From the NCBI GenBank assembly GCA_027533185.1, contig JAPZTS010000017.1, positions 1-64,000 of the forward strand: 64,000 bases of DNA. Direction: 5' to 3'. The stretch comes from Leptospira sp. (GTDB taxonomy: Bacteria; Spirochaetota; Leptospiria; Leptospirales; Leptospiraceae). The position numbers were made by a program, and so were the translations under genes. Positions 29,319 through 37,509 of the stretch are shown here, one piece after another. Positions within the stretch are counted from its first letter, which is position 1. Each line of letters opens with the position of its first letter. The notes under the pieces were generated by a model. It was not told where the DNA came from. It did not search any database and worked only from the letters and a program-made list of their open reading frames with translations.

Positions 29319-29878
29319 TGGAATAACATAAATCTTTCTATAAAAACAACCATTTCGATAATCTCCAAAATGAGATGATCTATTTGCCGAGCAATTTGGG
29401 ACCGTTCGCGATCCGCTAAATTTTTATCCAAACTAGCATTACCATAAATCGCATAAAGAGTCCGAATGTCTTCGGAAAACGGTCCATTGAACCATTCTCG
29501 AAATGCTCTCTGTTTTATTTTGTATTTTGGCAACATCATACCGTTAAATTCCCAAGTGAAATTATCACCAAACCTAAGATGGATTTGAAATAAACCTTCC
29601 GCTTTTTGAATTGAGATTTCATTCTGTTCGGGAGAAAAATCTATCTTTCTCAACATCACAAGAATCAGTAACATCTTTTCTAAAAATGCAACGAGTTCCT
29701 TTTTTTCAAATCCACTGATTTTGTTATCATCGCCTATATGTTTAAGATAGGTTGCTCCTACCTCTTTAAATAGTCTAGAAAGCTCGAACATTCTATCCTT
29801 AAATAGTTCCTTCGGAACCAACTCGTCAGCAAAACGTCCATAAGACTTCAAATGTAGGTCAGTCGAAATATCGATCAT
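29315..29878 (-). CDS. Conserved-looking hypothetical protein
   Basis: 187 residues, mostly helical and rich in Phe, Leu, Lys and Glu, with no signal peptide or membrane helix. The stretch GDDNKISGFEKKELVAFLEK (about 48-67) is vaguely EF-hand-like but lacks the canonical acidic spacing. The middle has FQIHLRFGDNFTWEFNGMM, a possible beta hairpin. It overlaps the HDAC-family gene by 4 bp and is divergent from a DUF4015 lipoprotein gene 79 bp away. I do not recognise the family. Confidence 0.65.
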   Translation of the reverse strand: MIDISTDLHLKSYGRFADELVPKELFKDRMFELSRLFKEVGATYLKHIGDDNKISGFEKKELVAFLEKMLLILVMLRKIDFSPEQNEISIQKAEGLFQIHLRFGDNFTWEFNGMMLPKYKIKQRAFREWFNGPFSEDIRTLYAIYGNASLDKNLADRERSQIARQIDHLILEIIEMVVFIERFMLFQ

Positions 29879-29957
29879 AGACTAATTTTTAATTTAGAAA
29901 GGAAATTTAGTCAATCGATTCGATTGAATTTTTATTCAAGTTTTAAAATTTGGAGAT

Positions 29958-30914
29958 ATGAGAAAGTTTAACTTCCTTGTCATTCCTATCTTTCTTTTGG
30001 CTTTAGGTTGTGCCAGCACAGAAACAAAATCAAAAAAATCCAAGTCCGTAGATGATTTCCCAGAATTTGTAGAAGGCTTATACATCAATACCAAGTCCAT
30101 TCGTGATCAGAAGAAATGGTCCAATCTGTTTGAAGTGATGGCAGATCGGGGTATGAATACTGCGGTAGTTGATATCCAGCCATATGCACCTAGTTTAGAA
30201 CAAGTAAACGAAGCAAAAAAACTGGGATTCTATATGGTGGCAAGGATCGTTAATTTTGAAGGCGGACTTCTCGAGAAAACCCCGAATGCGGGACGCATGG
30301 CTTCCATCCAAAAATCGATACGAAAGGCATGTGAATTGGGTTTTCCAGAAATTCAGTTGGATTACATCCGTTATGCCGACGGAGGAACCAATTTTAGTAT
30401 GCCTTATGAAAAGCGGTACGAATCTATATTGGGTATCATAAAGGAACACAAAGAAAAAACCAAGGATACCTGCCGGCCAGAAACTAGGTGGTCTGCCGAT
30501 ATTTTTGGAAGAGTTCCCTTCATTCAAAATGATATCATAGGTCAAAAAGTAGAACCTTTTAGCGAGGAGCTAAATGGGCTATATCCGATGTTATATCCAT
30601 CCCATTTTTACGGATTGGTTCACAGGGTGGCCGATCCATACGGAACGATCAAAGATGGCCTTGATCTAACAGTTCAGAGAGCCAAAAAGGATACCAAAGC
30701 AGTCGGCTGGATCCAAGGATTTAATATGCACGTTGGCCCAAGTAAGTTGAGTTATGTGGATTATATCAAAGCTCAGATGCTTGGTGCCAAACATTCCAAA
30801 GGACATGGTTTTATCGTTTGGAATGCTGGAAACGAATATGTAGACACCATAAAAGCGTACGAATTGTACAAATCGGAGATTACGAACTCAAATTCCGTTT
30901 CAAAATCAGAATAG
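29958..30914 (+). CDS. Lipoprotein, DUF4015 putative glycoside hydrolase
   Basis: 318 residues. The signal peptide ends in LLALGCAS, a lipobox. The mature protein reads as a TIM barrel of the DUF4015 / GH13-like type: VEGLYINTKSIRD (about 38-50), MNTAVVDIQPYAPS, LGFYMVARIVNFEGG, FPEIQLDYIRYADGG with probable catalytic Asp, and WSADIFGRVPF. These proteins act on extracellular glycans; here the substrate is unknown. The ATG is preceded by TTGGAGAT. Its 3' end overlaps the convergent lipase-chaperone gene by 9 bp. Confidence 0.85.
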   Translation: MRKFNFLVIPIFLLALGCASTETKSKKSKSVDDFPEFVEGLYINTKSIRDQKKWSNLFEVMADRGMNTAVVDIQPYAPSLEQVNEAKKLGFYMVARIVNFEGGLLEKTPNAGRMASIQKSIRKACELGFPEIQLDYIRYADGGTNFSMPYEKRYESILGIIKEHKEKTKDTCRPETRWSADIFGRVPFIQNDIIGQKVEPFSEELNGLYPMLYPSHFYGLVHRVADPYGTIKDGLDLTVQRAKKDTKAVGWIQGFNMHVGPSKLSYVDYIKAQMLGAKHSKGHGFIVWNAGNEYVDTIKAYELYKSEITNSNSVSKSE

Positions 30915-31940
30915 ATTTTTTTCGGCTTCTTCAATGTTTTTTCGGCGGAGGTAGGCATCCGCCTCTTCTTCGCTTCCTAGAGTTTTTATCCTAAGTTCTT
31001 TCAATTTTTGATCACGTTCTTTCTCTGTGAGATTTCTATTAAGCCTTAAAAATTCCTTCTCTTGTTTTTCATAATTTGAGACAGAGTCCAAAAAATGGCG
31101 TTCTTTTTGTCGTTCACCTGCAAGTGCATTGGCCTTTTCTTTCCCAAAATAGCGAGTTTCGATTCGATTTAAGTATTTTTCCTTTTCTTCGGAAGATGAG
31201 AAAGAATTTAAGTCCTTCTCTCGAATAACCAATTCCATTTGGTAATTATCATAACTATCTTCTCTTGAAACAAGTGAATCAAAGTACGCACCATAGGATT
31301 TTTTTTTGAAATCATTATAGGCTTTAACTCGTGTTTCCGGATTCATGTTCTCGGTCGTTTTTAAAAAATTGGCGGCACCTTCCGTAAAATCAACCTGAGC
31401 CTCTTCCATCCCAAAAATCAGATCTGCTTTTTCACCCAAAAGTTCTCTACGTTTGTCTTTGATTTTCTGATAAAGATCAACAAAACTTAAGTCAGTCGGT
31501 TGTTTCCAATTTCTATATACTTCTTCGTACTTAAAATAAGAGACAAAAAGATCTCGTACCTTTTCACGTTCGGGGGATTCGTATTCCGAATCAATATAAG
31601 CAAGGATTGTGCTGTCACATTGCTCTGGTGTGTATTCCTGCTTACACTTTCTACGGAGTGCCCAAACCTCCCAAACAAAATTGATCTTCCCAGTGCGAAG
31701 GTCTTCTAAAAGTTCTAAGTATGACTTGGACCTGTCTTCACGAAAGGGCGAAAGCGCCTCATCCCAAAAACCATCTCCGGATCCTAGAGGTGAAATGCGA
31801 GTTTCTGAATTGAGATTCTTTTCTCGGGATTGTAAGTCTTGTATACTGGCTTCGGAAATATCCTTACGAAAGAAAAAAAGTAAGGAGAGAAAGAATATAG
31901 CAAATAGAACTAATACAAATATTATTTTTTTTGAATCCAT
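30906..31940 (-). CDS. Lipase foldase (Lif) of second pair
   Basis: 344 residues: an N-terminal membrane anchor (about 5-24) and then an all-helical, charged periplasmic body. The text VRDLFVSYFKYEEVY near residue 130 is in the place of the Lif signature R-x-x-F-D-Y, only partly conserved. Repeated RELLGEKADLIFGMEEAQ and ETRYFGKEKANALAGERQ helices are typical of lipase secretion chaperones (steric foldases). It lies 76 bp downstream of a lipase gene with an intrinsic terminator in between. It should fold that lipase in the periplasm before type II secretion. Confidence 0.83.
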   Translation of the reverse strand: MDSKKIIFVLVLFAIFFLSLLFFFRKDISEASIQDLQSREKNLNSETRISPLGSGDGFWDEALSPFREDRSKSYLELLEDLRTGKINFVWEVWALRRKCKQEYTPEQCDSTILAYIDSEYESPEREKVRDLFVSYFKYEEVYRNWKQPTDLSFVDLYQKIKDKRRELLGEKADLIFGMEEAQVDFTEGAANFLKTTENMNPETRVKAYNDFKKKSYGAYFDSLVSREDSYDNYQMELVIREKDLNSFSSSEEKEKYLNRIETRYFGKEKANALAGERQKERHFLDSVSNYEKQEKEFLRLNRNLTEKERDQKLKELRIKTLGSEEEADAYLRRKNIEEAEKNLF

Positions 31941-31984
31941 AGAATCTAGAAATAGCTAATGTTGAATTGAGAAAACGAAAAAAA

Positions 31985-32005
31985 CTGCCGAAGGGGCTTC
32001 GGCAG
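31985..32005 (-). terminator. Intrinsic terminator after lipase 2
   Basis: A perfect 9-bp stem, CTGCCGAAG / CTTCGGCAG, with a 3-nt loop is followed on the minus strand by a run of seven T (TTTTTTT). It lies 12 bp after the lipase 2 stop and before the foldase gene, so it should reduce but need not abolish foldase transcription. Confidence 0.9.
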
Positions 32006-32016
32006 TAATCGAAAAT

Positions 32017-32928
32017 CTACTGGAGTGCTCTCGCGTTTCTCGCGATGTTTAGGTACCAACCAGTAACATCAAAGAAATTTTGTCCACTTCCTGCAAGGTT
32101 TGTTGCTTGTAGGTGGTCAATTCCTGTTGCAAACCAGTAGCTAGGTGCAAGTCCTCTCCAAGTTCCCCATCTTTGTGAACTCGTTGGAACAACGCCATCA
32201 TTTGCCCCACCCATGCCGTAGAACAACCCACCTGCCCATGTAATTGGGTAGGTTAGAGCCATAATTGGGTGTTGGATTGGATCTGCCCAAGCCATTTGAG
32301 ATCCGTACGAGTAGTACTTCACTCCAGATTGGTTGGGAGAGTTTGGGTTAAAAGTTCTTAAGTAACTTACTGTCAATGAGCGACCCATCGCAATTGCGTC
32401 TTGTGGTCTTCCATCTCTGTAAACCAGTCTGGCAAGTAGTCCGAGAGTTGCGTTTGCAAAAGGTTGCAACCAGCCTGGGATCACAGAAAGGACGATATCT
32501 GCCATAGGAGCCCCTTGGTGCAAGGAATTGATCGTAGTTACTGATGCTGTTTTTCCCGCAAAACCTAGGTTAGACACCATATATCGTGCTACAAGCCCAC
32601 CTTGGGAGTGACCAAAAAGGTGCACCTTAGAACAACCATTTGCTGTCATCCAAGAGTTAACTGCCGTTTGGATTTGACTTGCTCGTGTGGGTATGGAGTT
32701 TGTAGCGGAGCTTCCTGGAGTGGTAACCTTCGCACCTTGGGAGCGCAAATACCCATCGAGTCCTCCCCAATACCTTACAAGTCCACCTGCCAGACCCCTT
32801 GTATCGTCAAAGCCGAGAATCCCATGGACTAGGGCAATGCACTGACCGTCTAACGGACCTGCAAAAACTCCTGAACTGGGGATAGTGAGTAGGACCGCAA
32901 AAATTCCTACATAGATTCTATTTTTCAT
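32017..32928 (-). CDS. Secreted triacylglycerol lipase (family I, foldase-dependent), copy 2
   Basis: About 303 residues from the ATG at 32928, which has an AGGTGG Shine-Dalgarno 6 bp upstream; a start 30 bp further up is less likely. The signal peptide MKNRIYVGIF...GVFA is followed by CIALVHGILGFDD (oxyanion hole), nucleophile Ser108 in FGHSQGG, Asp244 in GGANDGVVPTSS and His272 in DHLQATN. The order and spacing match Pseudomonas/Burkholderia family I lipases, which need a Lif foldase. It is upstream of one foldase gene and downstream of another. Confidence 0.9.
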   Translation of the reverse strand: MKNRIYVGIFAVLLTIPSSGVFAGPLDGQCIALVHGILGFDDTRGLAGGLVRYWGGLDGYLRSQGAKVTTPGSSATNSIPTRASQIQTAVNSWMTANGCSKVHLFGHSQGGLVARYMVSNLGFAGKTASVTTINSLHQGAPMADIVLSVIPGWLQPFANATLGLLARLVYRDGRPQDAIAMGRSLTVSYLRTFNPNSPNQSGVKYYSYGSQMAWADPIQHPIMALTYPITWAGGLFYGMGGANDGVVPTSSQRWGTWRGLAPSYWFATGIDHLQATNLAGSGQNFFDVTGWYLNIARNARALQ

Positions 32929-33085
32929 TTTTTCCACCTGAATTTTCATTTTTGACATTATTTGGCCACAATTTACTTAGAGGTCAACTGGTTTCCCGTA
33001 AATTAAACATATTTAAATGGAACGGTGTACTTATTTGTCACAGGTTAGTTTTCTTTGCAATTTGCTATGTCGAGTTGCAGACTGG

Positions 33086-34123
33086 TCAATTGAGACCATA
33101 AACTCTTTCTTCCGTTGCGCGAAAGTATCCACTCGCCTCTTCGTTTTTGATAATTTCTGCCTCCTCTCCAAAGAGTTCTTTGCGAAGTGAGTCTAGAGAT
33201 CTTTCGTCTTCGGGCGATAGAGAAGATTTTTTGCCTAAAAGTTTTGTCCTCATCTCAGTGTATTTTTTTTGGTTTTGCCAACCTCTTTCTCGTTCTTCTT
33301 CCAAAGCATCCCAACGAGCGAGAGCGGCGGCATCCATTCCCATGGTTTCGCGAATTTCACGAAGAGCGGACTTTCGTGCAGAATAGGAAAGAACCTTTAA
33401 ATCTTTTTGCACAGATACCACAAAACCATCTGTTAGTTGCTGGCGTTTGTTTTCTAAAATACGTGGTAAATCTTTTCCAAACTGTTCTTTTAAAACCTTT
33501 TCGTATGAATTAAGCTTTGCATCTACACTTCCTACGGGGCTTTCTTCGATTCGTTTGAGTGCATCAGTAACATTATTCATCTTCTTTTCCATGGCCCAAA
33601 TTTCATCGGCTTTTTCACCAAACAAGCGATAACGTTCTTTCCACATCATTTCTTTTCGTGCCTGATCACTCATTAGTCCCAACTTGGACATATTTGCTTC
33701 GCGAAATTTATTGTACGCATAAAGACTTTCAGACATCCTAAATATCTCTAATGCTTTGTCAGGAAATGCATAACCTAAAATTTGGTGTAGAACTTTGACC
33801 CAATCGTTGGGATAGAGTTTTGGAAGTTCTTTCATGAGTTCTTCTAATAGTGCAATTTGAACACTAGGTCGATCAATGTATTTTCCATATTTCTCAACCA
33901 TGATTCTTGAGATTTCTTCTACAGTGAAGGAACTTAATTTGGAATCTTCATAATCTAAAGGTAAGTCAGGTAAGGAACCGTTAAGTGAAGAAATGGGAGC
34001 GTTGGTCAATTCTTCAAAGTCTTTTTGGTTTTTATCTTTGGTCGGACGAAACCAAAGAATCACTAAAAAAAGAATCGAAATAGATGCTAACGCAAAATAG
34101 ATAAATTTTTTATTTTGAAACAT
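33086..34123 (-). CDS. Lipase foldase (Lif) of first pair
   Basis: 345 residues with an N-terminal membrane anchor (about 7-24) and a helical periplasmic region. Repeated ERYRLFGEKADEIWAMEKK and QLTDGFVVSVQKDL helices and a C-terminal ERSLDSLRKELFGEEAEIIKNEE match the lipase chaperone family. The canonical R-x-x-F-D-Y box is not evident in the N-terminal part. Similarity to the other foldase is clear in pattern (FGEKAD-IW/F-ME) but not close. The ATG has AGGAT upstream. It lies 53 bp after lipase 1 across a terminator. Confidence 0.83.
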   Translation of the reverse strand: MFQNKKFIYFALASISILFLVILWFRPTKDKNQKDFEELTNAPISSLNGSLPDLPLDYEDSKLSSFTVEEISRIMVEKYGKYIDRPSVQIALLEELMKELPKLYPNDWVKVLHQILGYAFPDKALEIFRMSESLYAYNKFREANMSKLGLMSDQARKEMMWKERYRLFGEKADEIWAMEKKMNNVTDALKRIEESPVGSVDAKLNSYEKVLKEQFGKDLPRILENKRQQLTDGFVVSVQKDLKVLSYSARKSALREIRETMGMDAAALARWDALEEERERGWQNQKKYTEMRTKLLGKKSSLSPEDERSLDSLRKELFGEEAEIIKNEEASGYFRATEERVYGLN

Positions 34124-34148
34124 GAATGGAAATCCTGAGATTAAAAAA

Positions 34149-34168
34149 AGGCGACCCGAAGGCCGCCT
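34149..34168 (-). terminator. Intrinsic terminator with TTCG loop after lipase 1
   Basis: On the minus strand, AGGCGGCC and GGTCGCCT form an 8-bp stem (one G-U pair) closed by a TTCG tetraloop and followed by a run of T. It lies 8 bp after the lipase 1 stop, between lipase and foldase, mirroring the arrangement in the second pair. Confidence 0.9.
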
Positions 34169-34176
34169 GATTAATG

Positions 34177-35289
34177 TTAACCGCCTTTTGTGACGATAAA
34201 TTCTAAAATAGAAGCATAAAATTCTTCCTCATCGAAAGTATCTGGAGGAATACCAACTACATCCAAATGATCTTGGCTTACAACACTTGACTTTGAAGTC
34301 ATTTGGGCCGAGCTAGGCGCATTTAGATTGGAAACATATCCTAGCGATGTATTGACTGTGATTGTGTCAAAAGAGAAAGCCCACTCGTTGTATTGGAGTC
34401 TTTCCCCCATTTGCTGGGAATTGATTCCAACAAGACCATCATCATCGTTATTTCCTCGAATGCCATCCCCTCTGCCTGCTGCTCCATCGTTATCACAGTC
34501 ATCGGTACAGAATCCGTCCCCGTCTATATTATAAAAGCCTTCTTTAAGAAGATACAAAGCTGGATTGGTATTGATGCTATCCTGAGCTGTGATGATCGAA
34601 CCATAGTAAGCAGCATTTGCCGAATTCACATTATAATTTGCATTATATGCTCTCATTCCTGTTGTGATTCCGTCAGTGGATGAATAGTCGTTGTATACAA
34701 GTTGTTTTGCGGCCGCAATACCATCATTGCCCGAACCATAAATAGTATTTCCAAATAATTTAGCAAGAGCATCGATTACAGAAGTTACTCCAGGTCCGAG
34801 GTCTAAAATGTATTTAGCTGTAGGGGATCCTCTATGAGGACTAGATACAGAAATTAGGGCATGAACCACCTGACGACCGTAACGTGCACGTAATACCGCA
34901 GCCGCTTTTCTTGCATCAATGCCACCCTGCGAGTGACCAATGATGTTTACTTTTGTGGCACCAGTTGTGGTCATATAGTTTTGTATGCGATCTGCGAGTT
35001 GTGTCCCTCTAACTTCAGAGGATTGGAAGGGAGTTACGCTGGCCGCCAGTGCCCTTTGTGAGCTACTGATTTTGCCGTTGCAGGTAGTTTCCAAAAATTC
35101 GTCGCATGGATCTCCCACAAAGGTTCCGAAATCATTTCCAAAATAGAAATAACCAAGTAGGTTGTCGAATCCAGAGAGGCCATGTGCGAAGACCACTGGA
35201 TAGAGGGTTTTCCTTGCTCTCGCTTGGATTCCTGTTGCTAGGAATAGAAGCGCCGCTAATAACACAAGGATTGTCTTTTTGTGATTCAT
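34177..35289 (-). CDS. Secreted lipase (family I-like) with Asp-rich insertion, copy 1
   Basis: 370 residues with signal peptide (about 1-23). Oxyanion hole in PVVFAHGLSGFDN (31-43), nucleophile Ser120 in IIGHSQGG, catalytic Asp284 in DDDGLVGINSQQMG, and His341 in DHLDVVGIP. Between residues 254 and 284 lies an Asp-rich loop with DGDGFCTDDCDNDG and RGDGIRGNNDDDG, absent from copy 2 and from Pseudomonas lipases as I recall them. It resembles calcium-binding DxDxDG loops and sits directly before the catalytic Asp. The ATG follows GAGGTAAACT. It is first of the four-gene lipase-foldase run. Confidence 0.88.
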   Translation of the reverse strand: MNHKKTILVLLAALLFLATGIQARARKTLYPVVFAHGLSGFDNLLGYFYFGNDFGTFVGDPCDEFLETTCNGKISSSQRALAASVTPFQSSEVRGTQLADRIQNYMTTTGATKVNIIGHSQGGIDARKAAAVLRARYGRQVVHALISVSSPHRGSPTAKYILDLGPGVTSVIDALAKLFGNTIYGSGNDGIAAAKQLVYNDYSSTDGITTGMRAYNANYNVNSANAAYYGSIITAQDSINTNPALYLLKEGFYNIDGDGFCTDDCDNDGAAGRGDGIRGNNDDDGLVGINSQQMGERLQYNEWAFSFDTITVNTSLGYVSNLNAPSSAQMTSKSSVVSQDHLDVVGIPPDTFDEEEFYASILEFIVTKGG

Positions 35290-35344
35290 AGTTTACCTCG
35301 AACGAACAGAATGTCCGACAGGTTTGTAAAAAAGTCAATCTAAA

Positions 35345-35389
35345 TGTGTTAAATATGTGTAAATTTCAAAATATCTGTGTTTTCTGTGT
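35345..35389. promoter_or_regulatory. Phased TGTGT direct repeats upstream of lipase 1
   Basis: Four TGTGT elements in A/T-rich context begin at 35345, 35356, 35376 and 35385, spaced 11, 20 and 9 bp, close to multiples of a helical turn. They lie 56-100 bp upstream of the lipase 1 start, where an activator would bind. The regulator is unknown. Confidence 0.4.
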
Positions 35390-35425
35390 GAAGTACTAAA
35401 TTTTTTTGAGTTTTTTCTCTCGGTT

Positions 35426-36817
35426 TCATAGATTTACAGAAAGCTCCCTCCAAGGAATTTCTGAAAGATGGCGGATTGGTTTGTAACCAACGCCCAATTC
35501 CAATCCCTCCGCATCGGATAGATTTCCAAAGGGAAGGTAAATCTGCTCCACGCCCAATCCGCACAGCTCTTTGATCCGAAGAGAAATCTGGCCGACAGGA
35601 CGTACTTCACCCGAAAGTCCTACCTCACCTAAAAATGCCGATTTGTTCGTAAAATTTAAATTCAAAAAAGAGGAAACAATCGAAGCAACAATTGCAAGGT
35701 CTAACGCGGGTTCGTCGATTTGAAGTCCTCCTGCTAGATTGGAAAAGATATCTTGTTCTCCCAGAGGGTAACTCAAAAACTTTTCAATGACTGCTGAAAG
35801 TAAAATCACCCGACGTGTGTCGAGCCCCTCTGCCATTCTCCTAGCTTGCCCAAAGGATGACTTGGTGACCAGTGCCTGGACCTCAACACCAAGAGCCCTG
35901 GATCCCTCCAATACACTGGAGATTACACTACCCGAACGTTCGACAGAATCATTTGAAAGGAAAAGACCATGTCTATCTGTAACTTGCGTTAAACCTTTTG
36001 TTGACATTTCAAAAATAGCTGAGTCACCCACTGAACCGAAACGGTTTTTGATCGCACGAACCATTCGGTAATAATTGAGTTTGTCACCTTCAAAGTAGAG
36101 TACCGTGTCCACCAAGTGTTCCAATACCTTGGGTCCAGCGATCTGACCTTCCTTTGTTATATGACCAATTAGGAATATGGGAACTGAAGTTCTTTTGGCA
36201 GTCTCCAAAAAAATTTGGCTCGACTCTCGCAATTGGGTCACAGTGCCCGCTTGGTTTACTAAAGATTCTTTGAGGATTGTTTGAATGGAGTCTATAAATA
36301 CAACAGAAGGTCGAATATCCCCAATCATTTGAGAAATGTTCTCTGCGTAGATTTCTGAAGATAAAAGAATCGAATCCTCTTGAATGCCCATTCGTTTGGA
36401 TCGGATTCCAATTTGGGCTGCGGATTCTTCTCCACTGATATAGAGGACCTTCCCCGTTTTTCCAATATGTCTTGAAATTTCAAGTACTAATGTAGATTTT
36501 CCTACCCCTGGTTCTCCGCCAATCAGAATAAGACTTCCTGGAACAATACCTCCGCCTAACACTAAATCTAGTTCTGTAAAACCAGTAGAGAGACGTGCAA
36601 AGGATTCCCCCTTAATTTTATCAATAGATACGGGATCGGAATACTTTTTATCTGTCTTTTTTGCTTTCGTAGACTGGATTTCGTCAAACCTACCACCTGA
36701 GGAAGTTGGGATCTCTACAACCTGGTTCCACTCCCCACAAGTTGGACATTTCCCTGCCCAGCGGAAGAATGTATCTCCGCAGGAATTACAGATATAACCA
36801 GGTTGCTTTTTTGACAT
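35426..36817 (-). CDS. radA: DNA repair protein RadA/Sms
   Basis: 463 residues. An N-terminal zinc finger (Cys10, Cys13, Cys24, Cys27) is followed by a RecA-like ATPase with Walker A GEPGVGKST near 101-109, the RadA-specific KNRFG motif (AIKNRFGSVGD, about 255), and a C-terminal Lon-protease-like domain (LDLAIVASIVSSFLN, FLGEVGLSGEVR). RadA drives branch migration in recombination. The start overlaps the stop of the RNase D-like gene by one base. Confidence 0.97.
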   Translation of the reverse strand: MSKKQPGYICNSCGDTFFRWAGKCPTCGEWNQVVEIPTSSGGRFDEIQSTKAKKTDKKYSDPVSIDKIKGESFARLSTGFTELDLVLGGGIVPGSLILIGGEPGVGKSTLVLEISRHIGKTGKVLYISGEESAAQIGIRSKRMGIQEDSILLSSEIYAENISQMIGDIRPSVVFIDSIQTILKESLVNQAGTVTQLRESSQIFLETAKRTSVPIFLIGHITKEGQIAGPKVLEHLVDTVLYFEGDKLNYYRMVRAIKNRFGSVGDSAIFEMSTKGLTQVTDRHGLFLSNDSVERSGSVISSVLEGSRALGVEVQALVTKSSFGQARRMAEGLDTRRVILLSAVIEKFLSYPLGEQDIFSNLAGGLQIDEPALDLAIVASIVSSFLNLNFTNKSAFLGEVGLSGEVRPVGQISLRIKELCGLGVEQIYLPFGNLSDAEGLELGVGYKPIRHLSEIPWRELSVNL

Positions 36818-37455
36818 CAGTGTTCAAAAAGATTGTGAATTTCTAATAAATCTAATTCAACTATCGTTTCTAAAAAGGCTAAACTCTTTTCGGCGATCTC
36901 CATCCTGTTTTCTCGAATCAACATTTCCGTTAGAATCGATTCCAAAGATATTAAAAAACGCACATCGGTAGAAGCATAATCAACCTGGTCTTTGGTGAGA
37001 ATTTTTTTGCCCCAGTCAGAAGATTGGTTCTTTTTGTCGATGTTCTCATCAAAGAACTCTCGGATGAGTTCCTTTAAACCATGTTTGTCGGTGTAAGTTC
37101 TCGCAAGTTTACTTGCAATTTTCGTGCAAAATACATTTTTAACTTTGATTCCGAGTCTCGCACGAAGGAAGGTCATATCCATACGCGCAAAGTGGAATAT
37201 CTTAACAATTTCTTTGGATTCGAAGAGGGCTTGGATTTTTTGTGCTTCTTTTTGGCCAGGTAAAATCTGTACTAGTGCTACTCGGTTTTTAGAATCAGAA
37301 ATCTGAACCACACAAAGCCTATCTCTGCGGGGGTTCAGTCCCATCATTTCGCAATCCACCGCCAACCGATCGTCTTTTTTAAACGCTTCAAAAAATTCTT
37401 CAGAGAGGTCTCCTTGGAATACGATTGGTTTTATAGTTGAACGTTTTTGGGTCAT
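36817..37455 (-). CDS. RNase D-like 3'-5' exonuclease
   Basis: 212 residues of DEDD exonuclease core only: LAVDCEMMGLN (Asp34, Glu36), FHFARMDMTFLRARLG (exo II), and YASTDVRFLISLE (exo III Tyr-x-x-x-Asp). The HRDC domain of full RNase D is missing, as in short Rnd-like proteins of many bacteria. It would trim RNA ends in the cytoplasm. It is upstream of radA by overlapping codons and divergent from the alpha-galactosidase gene. Confidence 0.88.
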   Translation of the reverse strand: MTQKRSTIKPIVFQGDLSEEFFEAFKKDDRLAVDCEMMGLNPRRDRLCVVQISDSKNRVALVQILPGQKEAQKIQALFESKEIVKIFHFARMDMTFLRARLGIKVKNVFCTKIASKLARTYTDKHGLKELIREFFDENIDKKNQSSDWGKKILTKDQVDYASTDVRFLISLESILTEMLIRENRMEIAEKSLAFLETIVELDLLEIHNLFEH

Positions 37456-37509
37456 AATGGCTTACTATGGAAACTACCCTATCAAAATCATCAAATAGAT
37501 TTTTCCCAA

